Shown: positions 12,601 to 26,720 of the stretch, piece by piece
Layout: each line of letters opens with the position of its first letter
Numbering within the stretch: the first letter of the stretch is position 1
Assembly (NCBI GenBank): GCA_013396525.1
Contig: VWYX01000742.1
Span: forward strand, 248,001 to 312,000
Length of the DNA stretch: 64,000 nt
From: Chaetorhynchus papuensis
Lineage: Eukaryota > Chordata > Aves > Passeriformes > Rhipiduridae
Direction: 5' to 3'
The notes under the pieces: generated by a model
Told to the model about the DNA's origin: nothing
Seen by the model: the letters and a program-made list of their open reading frames with translations, nothing else
Databases searched by the model: none
Translations under genes and position numbers: made by a program

Positions 12601-15454
12601 ACAAATACAAGTATTTACTGAGTAATAATAAGATTTGTGATTCAGGGTTGAAAAAAAAAAAAACCCAAACTCAAAAGACAATACATGGGGGATAAAAAAC
12701 AAACAAACAGAAAACCAAACCACAATAACAACTCATTGTCTGCCCAAGCAAAATTATCCCCCTTCTTTCTGCTGGTAAGGAATCACATAGCTCATAGTGG
12801 TGACAAAGTTTGGGAAGGGCAGAAAGGAAGCTTCTATTAGGTATCTGCATTGCCCACAGGATTTCTAGGGAAATCATGAATCAGATGATGAAACTCAAAT
12901 TTCTTAACATACCTACAAGACTTTTTTTGCTTTCACATGACTACATCACCCAGGAACTAAGTGTACCAAAGGCGGCTTTTTTTCCTTTTCTCCTTCAAAG
13001 GATTATTTTTTCAATAAATTGATTTACTGCATTAAGATGAGTACTCAGACAAGGGAAGTAGCAGGGACACGTGTCAAGGAGCACAGAGAGAGGAGGTGAC
13101 TGCTGGGGGTTTTTTTTGGGGTGCTGTATGTGTTTCCACTGCCTCCTGAGATACAGCAACCAGGGATTAAAAAGCAAAGGACCCACCCTATAAAGATGTA
13201 AGAGGAAGAGACAGATTTGTTTCCACACCTTTTTAAGGCCCCTTGCTCTCCCAGATGATAAGCAGTCTCCAAGACTACTACCCTGCTATGCTTTTCTAGT
13301 TTGCTGTTTTGCACTCTGCTACAGTCTGGCTCCAGACTGGGCAGTGCGAGGACTCCCAGCACAGAAGAGGCCAGGAAATGCTCTAGGGGGAAGGCAAGGA
13401 GAGGGGTGAGAGGAAAGCCAACCCCAAAGCTTAATTTTTATTTTCCTTCTAATCAGGCAGGTGCACCTACCAGCATCCTAAAAGATACCTCAGAGACAAA
13501 ACCTAGAGAAGGTGGCTGGAAGGACAACAGGAACTACAAGATCAACAGTGGCACTCTGGCAAGGAAGTAAAAGGAAAGCCATGGTGCCTTAGATAAAATA
13601 CTACCAACTGTAGCCCGTAACTAGCAAGGTACAGAGAAAGTCCTGATGTGCCCTTAATTCCTATTTTACAGTACACAACACAAGCAAAGAAGCAAAAGAC
13701 TGCATTGTACAAAAAAAATATACAGACCACATAAACTGGTAATAAACGTGAAATATTCATGCAGTGTCACTCTGTCAAGGCGTGTTTAGTTTACCAGCTA
13801 AAACACCAGCAAGAAAAACCCACAGCACTGCAGTACTCCCCTTTATGACTGAAAAAAATAGAAATATAACTTTTGTCTTACTGAAACCCTGTATTTCCTT
13901 AAAACTACAAATTATTGTATTTAAATGAAAATCTAGTGAAGGAAGTATATTAATTTGGGTCTGATTACAATTACAAGTAGTTATAAATCTGTACTTGGAG
14001 TTAAATATTCCTGCTAACAGATGTACAATGTCACATTTACTGAACTAAAGAGTATGTTACCTGATGGTAAAGTAACTGGATATCAAGACAGGAAATGAAA
14101 AAAAAATTTGCTGCATGTATACCTTTAAGTATGTTTGATTAGTTAAAATGTAGCTACATTTATCATTTTGAGTTAATGGTGAATAGCAATGTTTTTAATG
14201 CAATATAAATTGTTACTGAGAACTGGGAATAATCTATGGACCTTGGTGTTGTCGGTTTGGAGGTTTTTGTTTCTTTTGGTTTTAATAAGCTAAAAAAAAA
14301 AAATAGCCCTCCTTGCAAGCATCAGTAAGCAGAGAGACTCTGCTCCTATCCCCAACAACTCTTGTTATTTTCAAGATACAGATGCAAGAAAGCACTTCAA
14401 AACTGCACAGCATAGCCATAAGGCTTTTATCACAATTCTTGTAGGTCTCCTGTTTAATGAAATACCAACAGAGGGAAAGGTAATTATAAACAGTAACCTG
14501 GGGGGCAGGAACCAGTTGTACTGTTCCCAAAGCTGGCTCAGACATCTAAGAGAAAGATAAATCTGACAGAGAGTGAGCATTGTAATATTAACTATTAATG
14601 TATTTTAATCAATGTTTTCTAGATTGTTCTAGGAAAATGTAATGTAGCAGGGGAAGGTAGCAAGCACTCCCATACCCACTGAGCTCAACTTTACCTTCCA
14701 TACAATATTCCTGAACATTTGTCTATAAACAGTAGTTTTTACAAACACAAAAGTAAAAGCATCTCATGTCTATCAGCTACAGTATCCATGGGATACCTCT
14801 GCTCCCTCTGGAGCTCATTCCTGCTTCACAAGGCAAGAATTCCTTCCTTCCTCAGCTATGTGCCATTCATTCTCCCTTTAGTCATCTTGATATTTTCAAA
14901 CCCTTAAGCTACCCACAGATAAACATCCCCAGTAGAATGTAGGAAGATCCACAAGTTTTCAAATAATTCATCTCTCCTTTGAATCAAACAGTCTTCTTTC
15001 ACAAGCAAAGAGTTTCTTCTTCTACCAAGTGAAATTTTGGGTAAGTTCTTTGTTAAAAACCTTGACACAGAAAAGATACATGAATTGCCTGGCCTCCCTA
15101 AAGACAAGCAGGAATATTACTTCATGACACATCCACCAACAAGATGATGAGAGCATGGGTTACTTGGAATCTCTACAGCCAGGCAATGTATTTCATGACT
15201 ATGAAGAACCAAGTACCACATAACCATAGGTCGTCTATCAAACACAAGGAACATGGCTGATCCTCTCAAAATTGGTGTTACAGGGCAACAGACAAACCAA
15301 CTACACATTGGGGTCATGCACTACATACTCCATCAGGTCAGGGAAAAGCACAACACAACCACTGTGAAAATGAAAAACGGGAGGTAGTTGTGACTTAGGG
15401 TCTTACACACAAAATTCCAGTTCTCATTCTATGAATTCCCATTAAAAAAGAAAA

Positions 15455-15470
15455 GGGGGGCTGGGGGGGG
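15455..15470 (+). repeat. G6-CT-G8 run
   Basis: Two G-runs separated by CT, following an A-rich stretch. This is simple sequence. On its own it has only two runs and so is a weak quadruplex candidate. Confidence 0.6.
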
Positions 15471-15900
15471 AGATTGTAAAAGAAATCCTGTTTTAACTTA
15501 TCACCACTGAAGTACATGTGCACCATGTTTTTTGCAGCAGTTTCCTCTTGGAAGCAAGTATTTGCATTTCCAACTGGTTTCTGTCTCTCCTGCTGGGCAG
15601 ATCTTTAGGCAGTTTTAATCAGGTTGAGGATTTGCATAGTTCCATTTGTCTGAAGCACAGCTGTTCCTGCTTGCACAGGTACCTGCCCATGCAAGCTGAG
15701 CAGGCAGAGCGTGGCTGAGCGGATCAGAACAACAAACATTCCACCCTCCTCAGAAAGTCCATAGCAAAGGCCAGGGTACTCTGTGGACAAGCTACACATC
15801 ACAAAGCACAGTCATGTATGATGTCTACCCCTGACAAGCTGAGGCAAAGAGGGGATATATAAACCTAACTAAGGAGGGATTTTCCGCTGTCATACCCAGC

Positions 15901-16180
15901 ACACGGAATGGGAAGATGACAAGGAGCCAAGGAAACGTGTCCGTGTGAACGCAGGCTCCCCCGTGCGCATCCATCAGCCCAGTGGTGCAGAGCAAGGAAA
16001 GGCTCCTGTCCCTGCCGAGTGGCACTTGTCCCATGGGACACACGGGCTGCCGAGGGACAGCACAGGTCACGCTGTGCCACGCCACGCTCCGCCTCAGGGA
16101 AAGCCAAACAAAAGCTTCCCGTGTTTGCCCGAGGTGCTCAGTGACATGCAGGGACGCTTCCCTGGGTTCTGGCTCTCGTG
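15901..16180. other. CpG-rich GC patch
   Basis: About 17 CpGs counted by hand in 280 bp, well above the surrounding DNA. Frames of 78-122 codons are open on both strands here, which points to stop-codon depletion from GC content rather than coding. It could be a small CpG island, a GC-conversion patch, or an unrecognised exon. No splice-flanked exon can be defended. Confidence 0.35.
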
Positions 16181-19100
16181 ACTGTGAAGTCATTGCTGAT
16201 GTTACAGAGAGTTCAGAGATCCGTGGGCCTTCATTTCCCTGCTCAGAGCTCCACGTAATCCCTCAAAGAGTTATTCTCTGTGTTTCAGCGTTCCATAGTA
16301 AGTCTTTCCATATCTGAGTTTTCCCTTCACTGCTTGCAAACTGACATTGTTTAAAGTCAGTGAAGCAGAGAATGCAAAAGACTGAAATAAATATAGCTAG
16401 AGCTAGACTGCCTGATTTGGCTTCAGAAAGGGGGGTAGAGAGACAAAGCGAGCTGTGAAAATTACACACATTACAATGCTAATTATACCTTGTCTCTTCC
16501 ATTTCACTAGAATATTTCAAATTTTCTATAAACTGTAGCTCAACACAACTTCAGAGCAATCTGTCACTTCCAGGCTTCTCAAAGTATAGACTTCTAAGCC
16601 TAAATTTAGTCACCTGATTTGAAAAACTGTTCTCCTGAAAGATATTCTGGAGGAAGCTTCTCAATTGTAAATTAGGGTCTGGGTGCAGGTTCAGACTGAA
16701 ATAAATGACATCACTCAGCAGCAGAGCTTGTTTAACTTTAAAATGTCTCTACATTAGACCTGTGCTTCAAGTCACACATTCTCACTTATTTTAAAAAGGA
16801 TGTAAGATTTGGGACTGATGGGGTAGGAGATGCAGAACACTGCATTTTGGAGAACTTCTCCCACCTGAGAATAAAAAGATTGCACTGTTTGGTTTGAAAT
16901 ACTAGTAAGAAGGCACATCAAATCCCATAGACAGAAGTTATCCTTAATTAAGCAGTACAAAGCCGTCTGTGACAGCCTGGTTGATAAATCACAGCAGTGT
17001 GACTGACTACAACTACAGCAGTAGAACAAAAAAAAAGTCTTAAGTAGCTGGATGTGATCAGCATTCAGATATAGAAAAGAGCATCTTGCACATAAAAAGA
17101 ATGCCTTGGTTTTGCTGCTCTTTAGGATCACAGCTGGTCAGGAAGAACCAAGTGGACTCTCAGTAAACCTTAGAAACAATCCCCACTACCTGTGAGTTGC
17201 ATATTAAATAATACTGAAAGCTTACATTGGAACTTAAATTATTTGGAGAAAATCATGGAAACTATGCATGGACAGGGGCCAGAAAGGATTGGATTGCAAA
17301 AGAAATTCTCTGAATCAATGAAACTGTAAATGGAACATACTAAAAGAAGCCCCCAATTGCTGAAGCACACTTATTTCCACTGAAAAAACAAACTCCTACT
17401 TTCAAAGTTATTTTCTACTTTTTCCTGAGCTTTGTAAGATCCTTCTTTTTTGGCAGGATACCTTTTGCTAATTCAGTGTTGCTACTGTAACTGCTGGATT
17501 TGTGGCAAGTTTTAAAAATGAACAGAATACAAGATGAAAGCCCCAAGAAGAGCTGAGAGCTGGCTGCTAAGCCAGGTCCTGTACTCGGACATGTGAATTA
17601 AAGCCGTCACTCCCTTTCACTGCCTTTGTCGCTGACCATAAGCAATGCTGAATGCTTGCACAGCAAATGAGCCCTAAAACTCAGGTTTATAAAAAACACT
17701 TCTACAAACCTTCATTAAACTGACAATGACTCAGTTTATATGATTTTAGTAAACAACATTATACTTGTAACTTTTATTATTTTACAATAACAGAAGTTTA
17801 GGACGTTTTAAAATGTGAAATGCATGGGAGTTTCAAACTGAACATCAGGCATTTGAAACCACCTTCTCATTTTCCAAGGCAAACAACTGGGCACCTACAG
17901 AACAGTTTTAAGATGCTCTTTAAATTATAGTCATATTTCATACAGGGTGTAAAGCTGTCAATTCCTGACCTCACAGATCAGACAGCCAGACAACCAACTA
18001 AGGCTTCTGTCTATAATGAATTGCAAAAGATGGATTTGAAAATAAAATTGTTTAGGCCTGGCTTTAAAATTAACTGAACTATGGTTTAACTTGTGAAATG
18101 TGAATTCACTATATAATGTGAATTATTCTGTAGGTTTCACAGCTTGTTTCAATACTCTTTCATCACAGTATGTTCAGACTGTTTTAATCAACATCATGGA
18201 AGCCAGACAATGTTCCTTCTTGCTGCCACATCCCTGCTCATGACTCTGCAATAGGGAACACAGCAGAAGGAGAATTTAGGAGCATTGAGGTGGAGAATAG
18301 CAAAGCCTGACTTCCAGTTTCCAACTCACATACACCGTGAAGCACTGACAGATACAAAAACCCCAAACCAGCTTTTAGGGCCTAGCCCCTCAATCTTATT
18401 CACCCAAATGGAGTCTCATGTGCATGTGGGATGTTGTTCAACTCCAAGTCAGTCCTGCTGTATAAGGGATTTTGTACTGACCAGGACAAGCCTTTGGTCA
18501 TCCAACTCCAGATTTTCTTCACATGAAAATCACAGAGTCAGTTTTAAATGTCTGGGGTAATTGCAAGGGGTTGTTACTGATGCCTTAATAAGCCTCCTAG
18601 AAACAGAGACTAGACAGAAGTAAAGGCAATAAAGGTAGGTATTTATTTGAAAGTTTAATGATGTAATTCCCCTCAGCTAAAAGATCACCAACCTGAAAAA
18701 GAAAAAAACTCGATATGCAAAGAGCAGACTTAATTTAGTTTTGCAGTGGAGTTAAGGCCTGTTCCTCCCATCCCAGTCACATCCATGTGAGTAACAAATG
18801 CAAGCACGGACTGGGGCAGGTGAGACACTGTGGCCAGTGCACAGCTCTCCCACACTCATGCCGTGCCAGGAGGGAGAGGACACAGGCTGGAAGTGGATGT
18901 GCAGGGACACGCACAAGAGACAGTTGTTACTCCTTCCTCTCCTGAACAAAGAGGATGAGGAGCTCACACCGCTCTTAATACAGACCAGGACCAAGATGTT
19001 TTTAATGGTTACCTACTTGTTTAAAGCAGTAACAAGTTGTTGATTTACAGGACCCAATGGCCTGTACTTGACCTTATAATAGAAACCCACCAACGAGACA

Positions 19101-21477
19101 GGGCCCAACACGATTCCTGTGTCAGGGTTCTAATTACTCACATGAATATACAGGCAGGGTACTCCAGCCAGCATTAGAATAAGAACAACACTCTCAGCTG
19201 GTGCTTTTCCCCTGCCGTAAGTTAAATATATTTTCCTGATTGCAGACACAAGCACACTGGCTCAGACCTTCAACTGGCCTGATAAATGGTATGGTGGTTT
19301 TCCAAATCTACTGGGACAAGTCAGGTGACAAATGATTTCCATTAGCTTCAGCAGAATGGAAACAAAACAGATCAATACAAATGATTTGCAGCAAGTTCAG
19401 ATCATAAATTTCCTTTTGCTCAGTTCCATCATTTTAAAATAGAAGCATTCTCCCCACACAATATGAAAAAAGGCAGTAGTGATCCAGAGATTTGATCATT
19501 CCAGTTACAACAAACTGCTCAGGATTTCAGCTTGGAGTGCTTTTTAATCAAGTGTTAATTTTACTCAGTGTTACAAACTGATATTAGTTTAAACTATGTC
19601 TAACAAAAATTGTAATGACCAGATTATTTTTGGAAAATGAAGTGGATCCTACTGTTACGTAAAGCCATAATGGTCCTAAATTCTACTTCACTAAAATTAC
19701 CTGTTATTTTACTTTCCCCCCCTTCTTCTTTTGGCTGTAACCATTTCTAAACCCTGTTCCTGAAGGATATTTTGGGAGTCACCAATTCGTGTATCTTTGA
19801 GATCAAACAACAGATTTTGAGCCTGCACTGCAAAGAACAGCTTGCACATAGCTCCTTGTTCTTCGTAGCTGGCTATATTAACTATTTAACAAACCAGAAT
19901 CCCAAATTATACTCATCTTCTGTATTGTAAAGAGGAGGTAGTGATTATGAATCCACTCTTATGAGTCAATCATCTGTACTAATGAAAAAGATATTCACAA
20001 ACAACAAAAAAAATTCAGTGAGGTGGGAAAACCATTAATTCCCTCCGGGCAGGCTCAGTGCACCCCACTTTGAGAGGTACATAATACACTTCTACAGGAA
20101 CACATTGTGGGGAAAACTGCCTTGTAAGTAGTGACAAACAAATACAGATGTTTGTCACATGCAGTCACATTCTCTTGATATTTCTACACAGTTAGCAGTA
20201 TCAGTGATGTCTCCTTAACTAGCTCTGACCCTGGGTTCATCTGCATGCCATAGCTGGTTCCACAGGTTAATCCTTAGTAATGAAGAGAAGACAAGCTTCC
20301 CATTGAATTAAGTAGCCTTCCTTTCAGATTCAGTGTATTGCCTTTACCTCTTCTATCATGAAAAAATAAAACAGGAGGAATATAGAAGGAGAAAGTTGTC
20401 TTTTTTTCATATTAACACACCAGTAGAATCTTTTCAAAGCATGTCTCCTCTTGACACAAGGGAAGGCAGCAGTTGCAATTTGCTCCTCAGGACTGCTACA
20501 CAACACCCTCCATGGGGGCACATCCCCACCTGCCTTGTCACAACGCTTGTCCTGTCTCTTACCTGCCTCTAGTCAAAAATCACACAAATAGGCCACTGGG
20601 AGAAAAAAAATCTCTCCCTGATATAAAGCAATCCTACCTTTTCATTTTTGTACTTGACAACATAAACCAAAGAATTGCTGTAAATCACAAGTGGATTCAG
20701 TTAAGTGGTGGAATCCTATTTCTAGAAACAAAGCTTAAGAAATCTGAACTGAATCGAAACAGCATCATGGGTTAGAAGATATATATCAAGTTCTGTCACC
20801 TATTCGTACATACTAAATATTTATCTGGAGGAAAAAAGTTCACCAAAATGTGATTTTAGAATTTATTTAAATAAACTGGAGCAGTCTTAGCTGAAAGCTG
20901 TCTAATTAGCTGGAAGCTAATAATAATCAAATGGCCTCCCTTCAAAAGGCAAGAATAAAAAGCTAAGAAAATATGTATTTCACTTAAGACAGAATTTCAC
21001 CAATATTGCACAATGCTCTGTGCTGTAAAGTACTTCAAATACAAAGCACCATTTCTCCATGAACACTAAAAAACCCAAATTCACAGATATAGCACCTGAT
21101 CAATGTGAACCAGCTGTTGCATTTTAAAACAGGATATGAGAAGCATTAGCATGATTTTATTTAATTTGGAGAAAGCAGAATGGATTTGAACACAAATTTC
21201 TAGTGTCATTACAAGATTTACTGTTGCACTCAGATTTTACCTCCCTCTCTCCCCCTGCCCATGAAGGTTTCTTAGCAAAATGGGCTTTATCTGCATGCAG
21301 AGCTTTTCTCATGTCCCAGGTGAACACAGAAGTGCAGGTTCTGTACCCCCAACTCAGAACAGGTGACACACACCCCCCTCTCTGCCTTAGCCTGCTGAGC
21401 ATTGGAGCATGACATTGGCTTTGTGTGACACAGTGACTGCACTGACAAACCCCGGGACAGCTTTGCTCTGCACGACA

Positions 21478-21507
21478 CTTTAAGGACACTTGCTTTAAGG
21501 ACATTTC
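21478..21507 (+). repeat. 15-bp direct tandem repeat, two copies
   Basis: CTTTAAGGACACTTG is followed immediately by CTTTAAGGACATTTC. The two copies differ at two positions. This looks like a small slippage-type duplication. Confidence 0.7.
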
Positions 21508-21667
21508 CTTGAGTGTCACCTTCTGGGCACTATCCCATCCAATACCTGCTAAAGAAATCAAGCAACACAATGCAGATAGGTAGGTTTAATTTCAGTTTTT
21601 CAGACTGTCAGGAAGCACGAACTACACTGGAAGGCAGGGAGCAATTATGTGCTGGCCATCAGTATTA

Positions 21668-21703
21668 TTCTTTTTTCAATCAAGTGCCCTTCTTTTTTCA
21701 ATC
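21668..21703 (+). repeat. 14-bp direct repeat, 22-bp period
   Basis: TTCTTTTTTCAATC occurs at 21668-21681 and again at 21690-21703, separated by 8 bp. It is a minor local duplication in a T-rich stretch. Confidence 0.6.
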
Positions 21704-24700
21704 CAATTCAAGTCATTTTACTATTTTAAGTCAAAAGCTCATATTTCCTTTTTAATTCCTAAACTGATCTAGATCACAGAAATTAACATTTCCCCCCTCA
21801 GCAGATACATAGTGAAAAAGCAGTTAAGCCAGTTCACAGTATATTTCATCAGTTGCTTTAACATCCAGGAAGAAGGATTTTACATCAGTTCTGCCAATGT
21901 CAGCTCAGAGTAATGCACTACATCAAGACAAGTGAGTAAAATGCAGCCATACTGAGCATTTGAGAAGCAGTGATCGGGAACACAATAATGAATTGCACTG
22001 TGTATTCTTATGCCTATATAGAAATAAATGCAGTGTCTATATCAGTAATGCTGATACTTCACAATGGAACTGTGGTATTTTTCACCTTTGGGGGTGTGGG
22101 AGGGAGCTACGACAAAACCACCAACAGGAAGGACTGCAAGAGGCTGTCTGTCAGCTTTTCTAAAAGCCTCCATTAGGCTTCCAGCTTCTCAGGAGAAAAA
22201 TAAGAGAAAAACAGAAATAAGAGATGTGCCTCTAAAATGGTGAGCAAATGGTCACTTTAGGACTGCAGCTGTTTCTCTGCAGGAGGCACAGACAAGAGAC
22301 AAGAAGAATATTTGGCAAAGATGTTCAATACGTAGAGAAATACATAATGGGTGATCTATGGTGCTGTGCTTTCCCCTTAAACAAATCCCATTCCCAGATG
22401 GCCTGCAAGATATTAAACTATTGCTTATGTTTGCAGTTCCAGCTGGAGACTGTATATAAACAAAACTACTTTGGTAAGTCTCTCTACAGTTCAGTAGTGT
22501 GTTTATTCTTACTTTTAAATAAATCCCTTGAACAACATTCGGTATAGATAAATACAAAATACATCAAATTTCAACACTAACTTATCACTTCACTGCAGTT
22601 ATTAAAAAGTAAAATAAAATAAAGCAAAGAAAACTTCCCTTGGTCCAGCCTACTAGAAAGAAAAATCTGGGGTTTTAACTAGGTCCTAACTGCCCTCTAG
22701 GTTTCAGAAGACTTCTCCAAACACCAATCTATAAATGAAAGCAGAAACAAAGATCCACTAAACCCAGGAAATTTCTCAATTTGAAACAATTTAATGAATA
22801 ACTTTACTAAATATACTACAAAGCATACAGCCTCTGGTACTCTAATTGGTTGCATAATCTTTAATCAAACAGTTGCACCTAAAAAAAACCCGACAGTGTG
22901 GGAAAACCACACTCTGCGAGAAGAATTCCCTGGGTACAACACATATTTGGAATTGTGGGGCTCCTAATTAAGTTAAGTTTCCATTAACATACACAAGGGG
23001 GGAAAAAAGTGATGTCAGATGACAATATTGAGAGCATAAAGTAGATCTAGAGCCAGCCAAGTATTTTAAAGGAATTAGAAGACAGAAGAATGCTAAAAAT
23101 ATCCTTGAGATAGCAAAACCTAGACTCAGTGAGTAGGAGCAGCAATGAGCTGTCCCATCAGTGCCGCAGCAGCACTCGGTGACAGAGGCAGCTGGCCAAG
23201 CACTTGACAGCTGTTCCCTCTGGGGGACTGCAGGAGACAAGAGCAGCTTAGACCATGCCAATTCAGAGAAATCATTCTCCATGGCTTTGTTTAGGGTTGA
23301 GACCTGATTAAAAAAGCAAGGTCCTTCCTTCCCAAGTGGTATGGAAAGTCAGCCCTATTAAGCACAACGCTTCTTCCCTATTCTAGTCTGTGTTATGAGC
23401 TGTCAGCTGCATCCCCCAGGCCTTCCAGAAAGCATCATTAACATTTCTGTGTCGGGATCTTTGAAGGTCCTTCCCTTCCTGTAAACCTCTGATCCTGCTT
23501 TTACTTTCTGCCTTTCTGAATTCTGGTAATCCATCTGCTCGTTCTCTGCTGCTTTCCTTCATCTCTCCTCAGAGCTATCCAAATAAAAGACTACATTAGG
23601 GCATGGAATTCCACACACACAGCGCTTCTGTGCTCACCTGTTTGCTGACAGGAGTTCAAAGCCCATTGCAGAGGGTGGAACTGTACAGGATGTTAGTAAC
23701 ACATACATGTGCAAATGATGGGCAGGAAGAGCCCCACAGTTGCTACACCAGCTATGAGACAGAGCCCCTTCTATCAGCCTGGCCTTAGGGGAACACACCA
23801 GGGCATTCCTCGGGAGGATATGGAGTGTTCTGCTAAGTTGTTCCTCTACTTGTTCCCATCCCTTTCTGCTACTTCCCTCTCCTCCCCTTTGTTTGTTCCT
23901 GCAGGTTACTGTCTAACAGCCATTCCTAGAGCTCACAGCTGATGCAGCCCAGAGTTAGTTTGAGCTTTACAGACAGGCACTCTTTACTTTTTTTTTTTCT
24001 AATGGTAGCCTCTTCCTGCTCATTTTATTTATGCTGCTCAACAAATTAATAGAACAAATCACTACAGGTATGGTAAATAGATAACAAAGCTTAAACAAAT
24101 ATAGGGATTATTCTACACGTGTTTTGCTTAAAGCAGTAAATCAAATGAAATCTTCCATCAACAGAGAAACCTGAACACTTTGAACAGCATTAGCAGAACA
24201 GATAGCATCCATCCACCTCCTTTACCTTTTTTTGAGCAGAAGAGTGACTTTTAATTTACATGTATAAAAAGCATTAACATACTGACACAGCCCATGCTTC
24301 CATTTGTCTAAATCTAATTCTACAATATATTTACTGCCTGCTGGATGTAAGTACCACTCCAGGCAACTGATTGTCTCCATTTTCCTTACACCTATAATAC
24401 GAAACTCTTATAGCATTTGCTGCACTGCTAAGATGATTGAGATCCAATACTCTAAAATCTAAGACTGATTTTGCAAGAGCACTTTTAGTCATTATTTAAA
24501 ATGTTCTCATAACCTTACTGCACTCAACAACACATTCCAAGTTCACGCCTTTATCCAGACTGAAGCATCTATTGATGCTGAATCTGTACATCTCTCCTGA
24601 CAGACAAGGTCTGAGCTGCAGGCAGCCCAAGGACTTCAAGAATCTGGGAAGAATGTGGAGCTTCATGCCTAGGCCTTCCTGGTAGCTCTAGTGCAGAACA

Positions 24701-24723
24701 CCAAACTTCAGATGGACACTTAG

Positions 24724-24804
24724 AAAAACAACAACAAAAACAAAACCCACCAAACCCAACAGCCATCACCAAACAACACCCCCCCTCCCACCACCACCAA
24801 AAAG
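24724..24804. repeat. A/C-only-like low-complexity tract
   Basis: Almost entirely A and C for about 80 bp, built from CAA, ACC and CCACC steps, with a C-run at 24779-24785. It is simple-sequence DNA. On the minus strand it reads as a G/T-rich strand and gives a Gly/Trp/Cys-rich spurious frame. Confidence 0.65.
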
Positions 24805-25782
24805 CCAAACATCACAATTAGCTACCTTACTTAAACACAAAAGCCTTTCAAAATCTTGTTCATTAGTTGATGTCAACTTCCAAACTGCAGTTTCTCCATT
24901 TCAGGTTTCATTTGAAGACAGAGCAAGTTTCAGTGTATATTTTACCTCTTATTTCACAGCTGCAGCTTTAGGAATAACCCCTAGGAAGCAAGAGGTGTTT
25001 CCAAAGATGCCAGGATCCCTCAGCTGCCATTTTCCCCAGGTTAGTACCAGACGTTGCTATTGCTCACTCACCTCCTGAGCTCCAGCACCCACCAGTCCTG
25101 GCTGCACCACAGGGTCTCTCAGCTGGATAGGAGAGCAGAAACCCTGACTCCATTCTCAGCTTCTTTAGGCAAAATCATTGCAGGAGACCTTTTAAAGTTT
25201 AACAGGGATATGGGCCTTGCTCTGGAGTAAGCACGTGCCAGCAGCTAAAAGGAAGCACGACCACAGCCCCATCCCAGCAGAACCAAAGGACAGGGAAGAG
25301 ACAAAACAAACCAAAAAAAGCCCACATAGAAAACCATCAGAGTAATAAAAAAGCCCCAAACAACCTCTGAGTATAAACCCCCATAATTTTATGCCAAGCC
25401 TCAAGACAGTAACATCCCCACCAGAGCAGGCAACCCCCTTTCACGAGCCTGGGTGGTGGAATTCCATTAAAATTAGGGTACCAGAGCTGCAGAGACTCAG
25501 CTCCTGCCCTTCCCCTTGCAGAAGAGAGGCCAACCCCACAACCTTCCCCACCAGCTCTGCCTGAGAGCCCACAGGTCCCTCTCTAGCCCAGACAGCTGAA
25601 TTTCAGACATGGCATTCAAAACCCAGCCTGCTGGAATTTACTTGTTTAGCCCTCAGTGACCTGAGCATTACACAGATGCTGTTCTCCAGCCTTTTTTCCC
25701 CCCTCTAGCTTTACTGAAAAAACACTTTTCAATTCAGTTCTTTTAGCTACATTGCCACTTTCTCTTTCCTAGGAAGTCACTA

Positions 25783-25904
25783 CCTTTTTGACCATCTATC
25801 TTAAACTAAATCAAACCCCTCAAACCAACCAAAAAAGCCCACCCTTTTTGACCATCTATCTTAAACTAAATCAAACCCCTGAAACCAACCAAAAAAGCCC
25901 ACCC
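25783..25904 (+). repeat. 60-bp tandem duplication (about two copies)
   Basis: The block at 25783-25844 is repeated at 25843-25904 with a period of exactly 60 bp. I see a single difference, C at 25821 against G at 25881. Each copy carries the ACCATCTATCTTAAACTAAA core followed by CAACCAAAAAAGCCCACC. Such low divergence implies a recent duplication, and copy number could vary between individuals. The period is a multiple of three, so a spurious frame stays open across it; I do not regard that frame as coding. Confidence 0.9.
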
Positions 25905-26720
25905 AGCACAGAAACAGCTTTGCCTTTGTCTTCTCTAAACCAGGGATGTGCAACACTTGGACTAAACAAAAGCTTTTGTTTTATTAACTATATAAGTATT
26001 TCAGTTTAAGCCATCTCAAGCTTCTGGAAGGAACCCATATCAGTATAATTCTGCTCCAGATCAGTCCTGTTTGATTAACACAACAAATGGTTCTAAAGGC
26101 TAGAAAATATTGGGACAGACTTTTGCCAAAGTCAAAACAGCACAGGTAACATCCTACTGATCACAAATAGAGATGGAAAAGTCAAGTAGCTCTGTTGATC
26201 TGTGTGAGATCTTGCTGCCAGCAGAGTACTGCAATCACCCCACACTGAATTCTCAAACACATGGAGTAGGTACTGCTTTAACTGTGTCACCTACACCAGC
26301 CCAAGCCAGCCCCCACAACATACACCAACATCCAGAAATAACAGCACTTGTAAAGCCTGCTTTAATCTCTCCATGGATTTGGGGGTTCTTTGTTAATAGT
26401 ACTTGTAATTAGGATTGAGTACAAATTCTGCTTTGACAGCCTATCTAACGATAACCAGCACAAAGCACAACAATAAGAAGATGGAGAGGGGCATGGGTCA
26501 AACCTGCTGCCGCATTAAATTGTCCGGATTGCCACGCTGCACATGCCCAGCATAAGCCACAACCTCCAAAGCCAAGCTGCCAGCATTTTCCCTAGCACAA
26601 AAAGCAGTCAACCTGATCACTGAACACATATTGGTCATTTCAACAATATGAAGTAGCAAAGTTGGGCACTGAAGAATTCTTATCTGCAGAGCAGTATTAA
26701 CTGAGCATAAATCTGCAGTG
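25905..26720. other. Non-coding stretch
   Basis: No supportable gene or repeat. Composition becomes gradually more GC-rich toward the following CpG patch. Confidence 0.55.

Larger units (their letters stand above)
1691..15900. other. Long AT-rich non-coding stretch
   Basis: About 14 kb with no supportable exon, RNA gene or recognisable transposon. Open frames are all short (under about 115 codons) and scattered on both strands. Local texture includes an A-rich tract at 5737-5779, an A16 run at 9680-9695 and a G6-CT-G8 run at 15455-15470. It probably belongs to an intron or intergenic region. Confidence 0.65.
16181..25782. other. AT-rich non-coding stretch
   Basis: About 9.6 kb without a supportable gene. 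It holds short direct repeats (21478-21507 and a 14-bp repeat at 21668 and 21690) and an A/C-rich low-complexity tract at 24724-24804. Open frames are short and mutually overlapping. No transposon family is recognisable. Confidence 0.6.
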
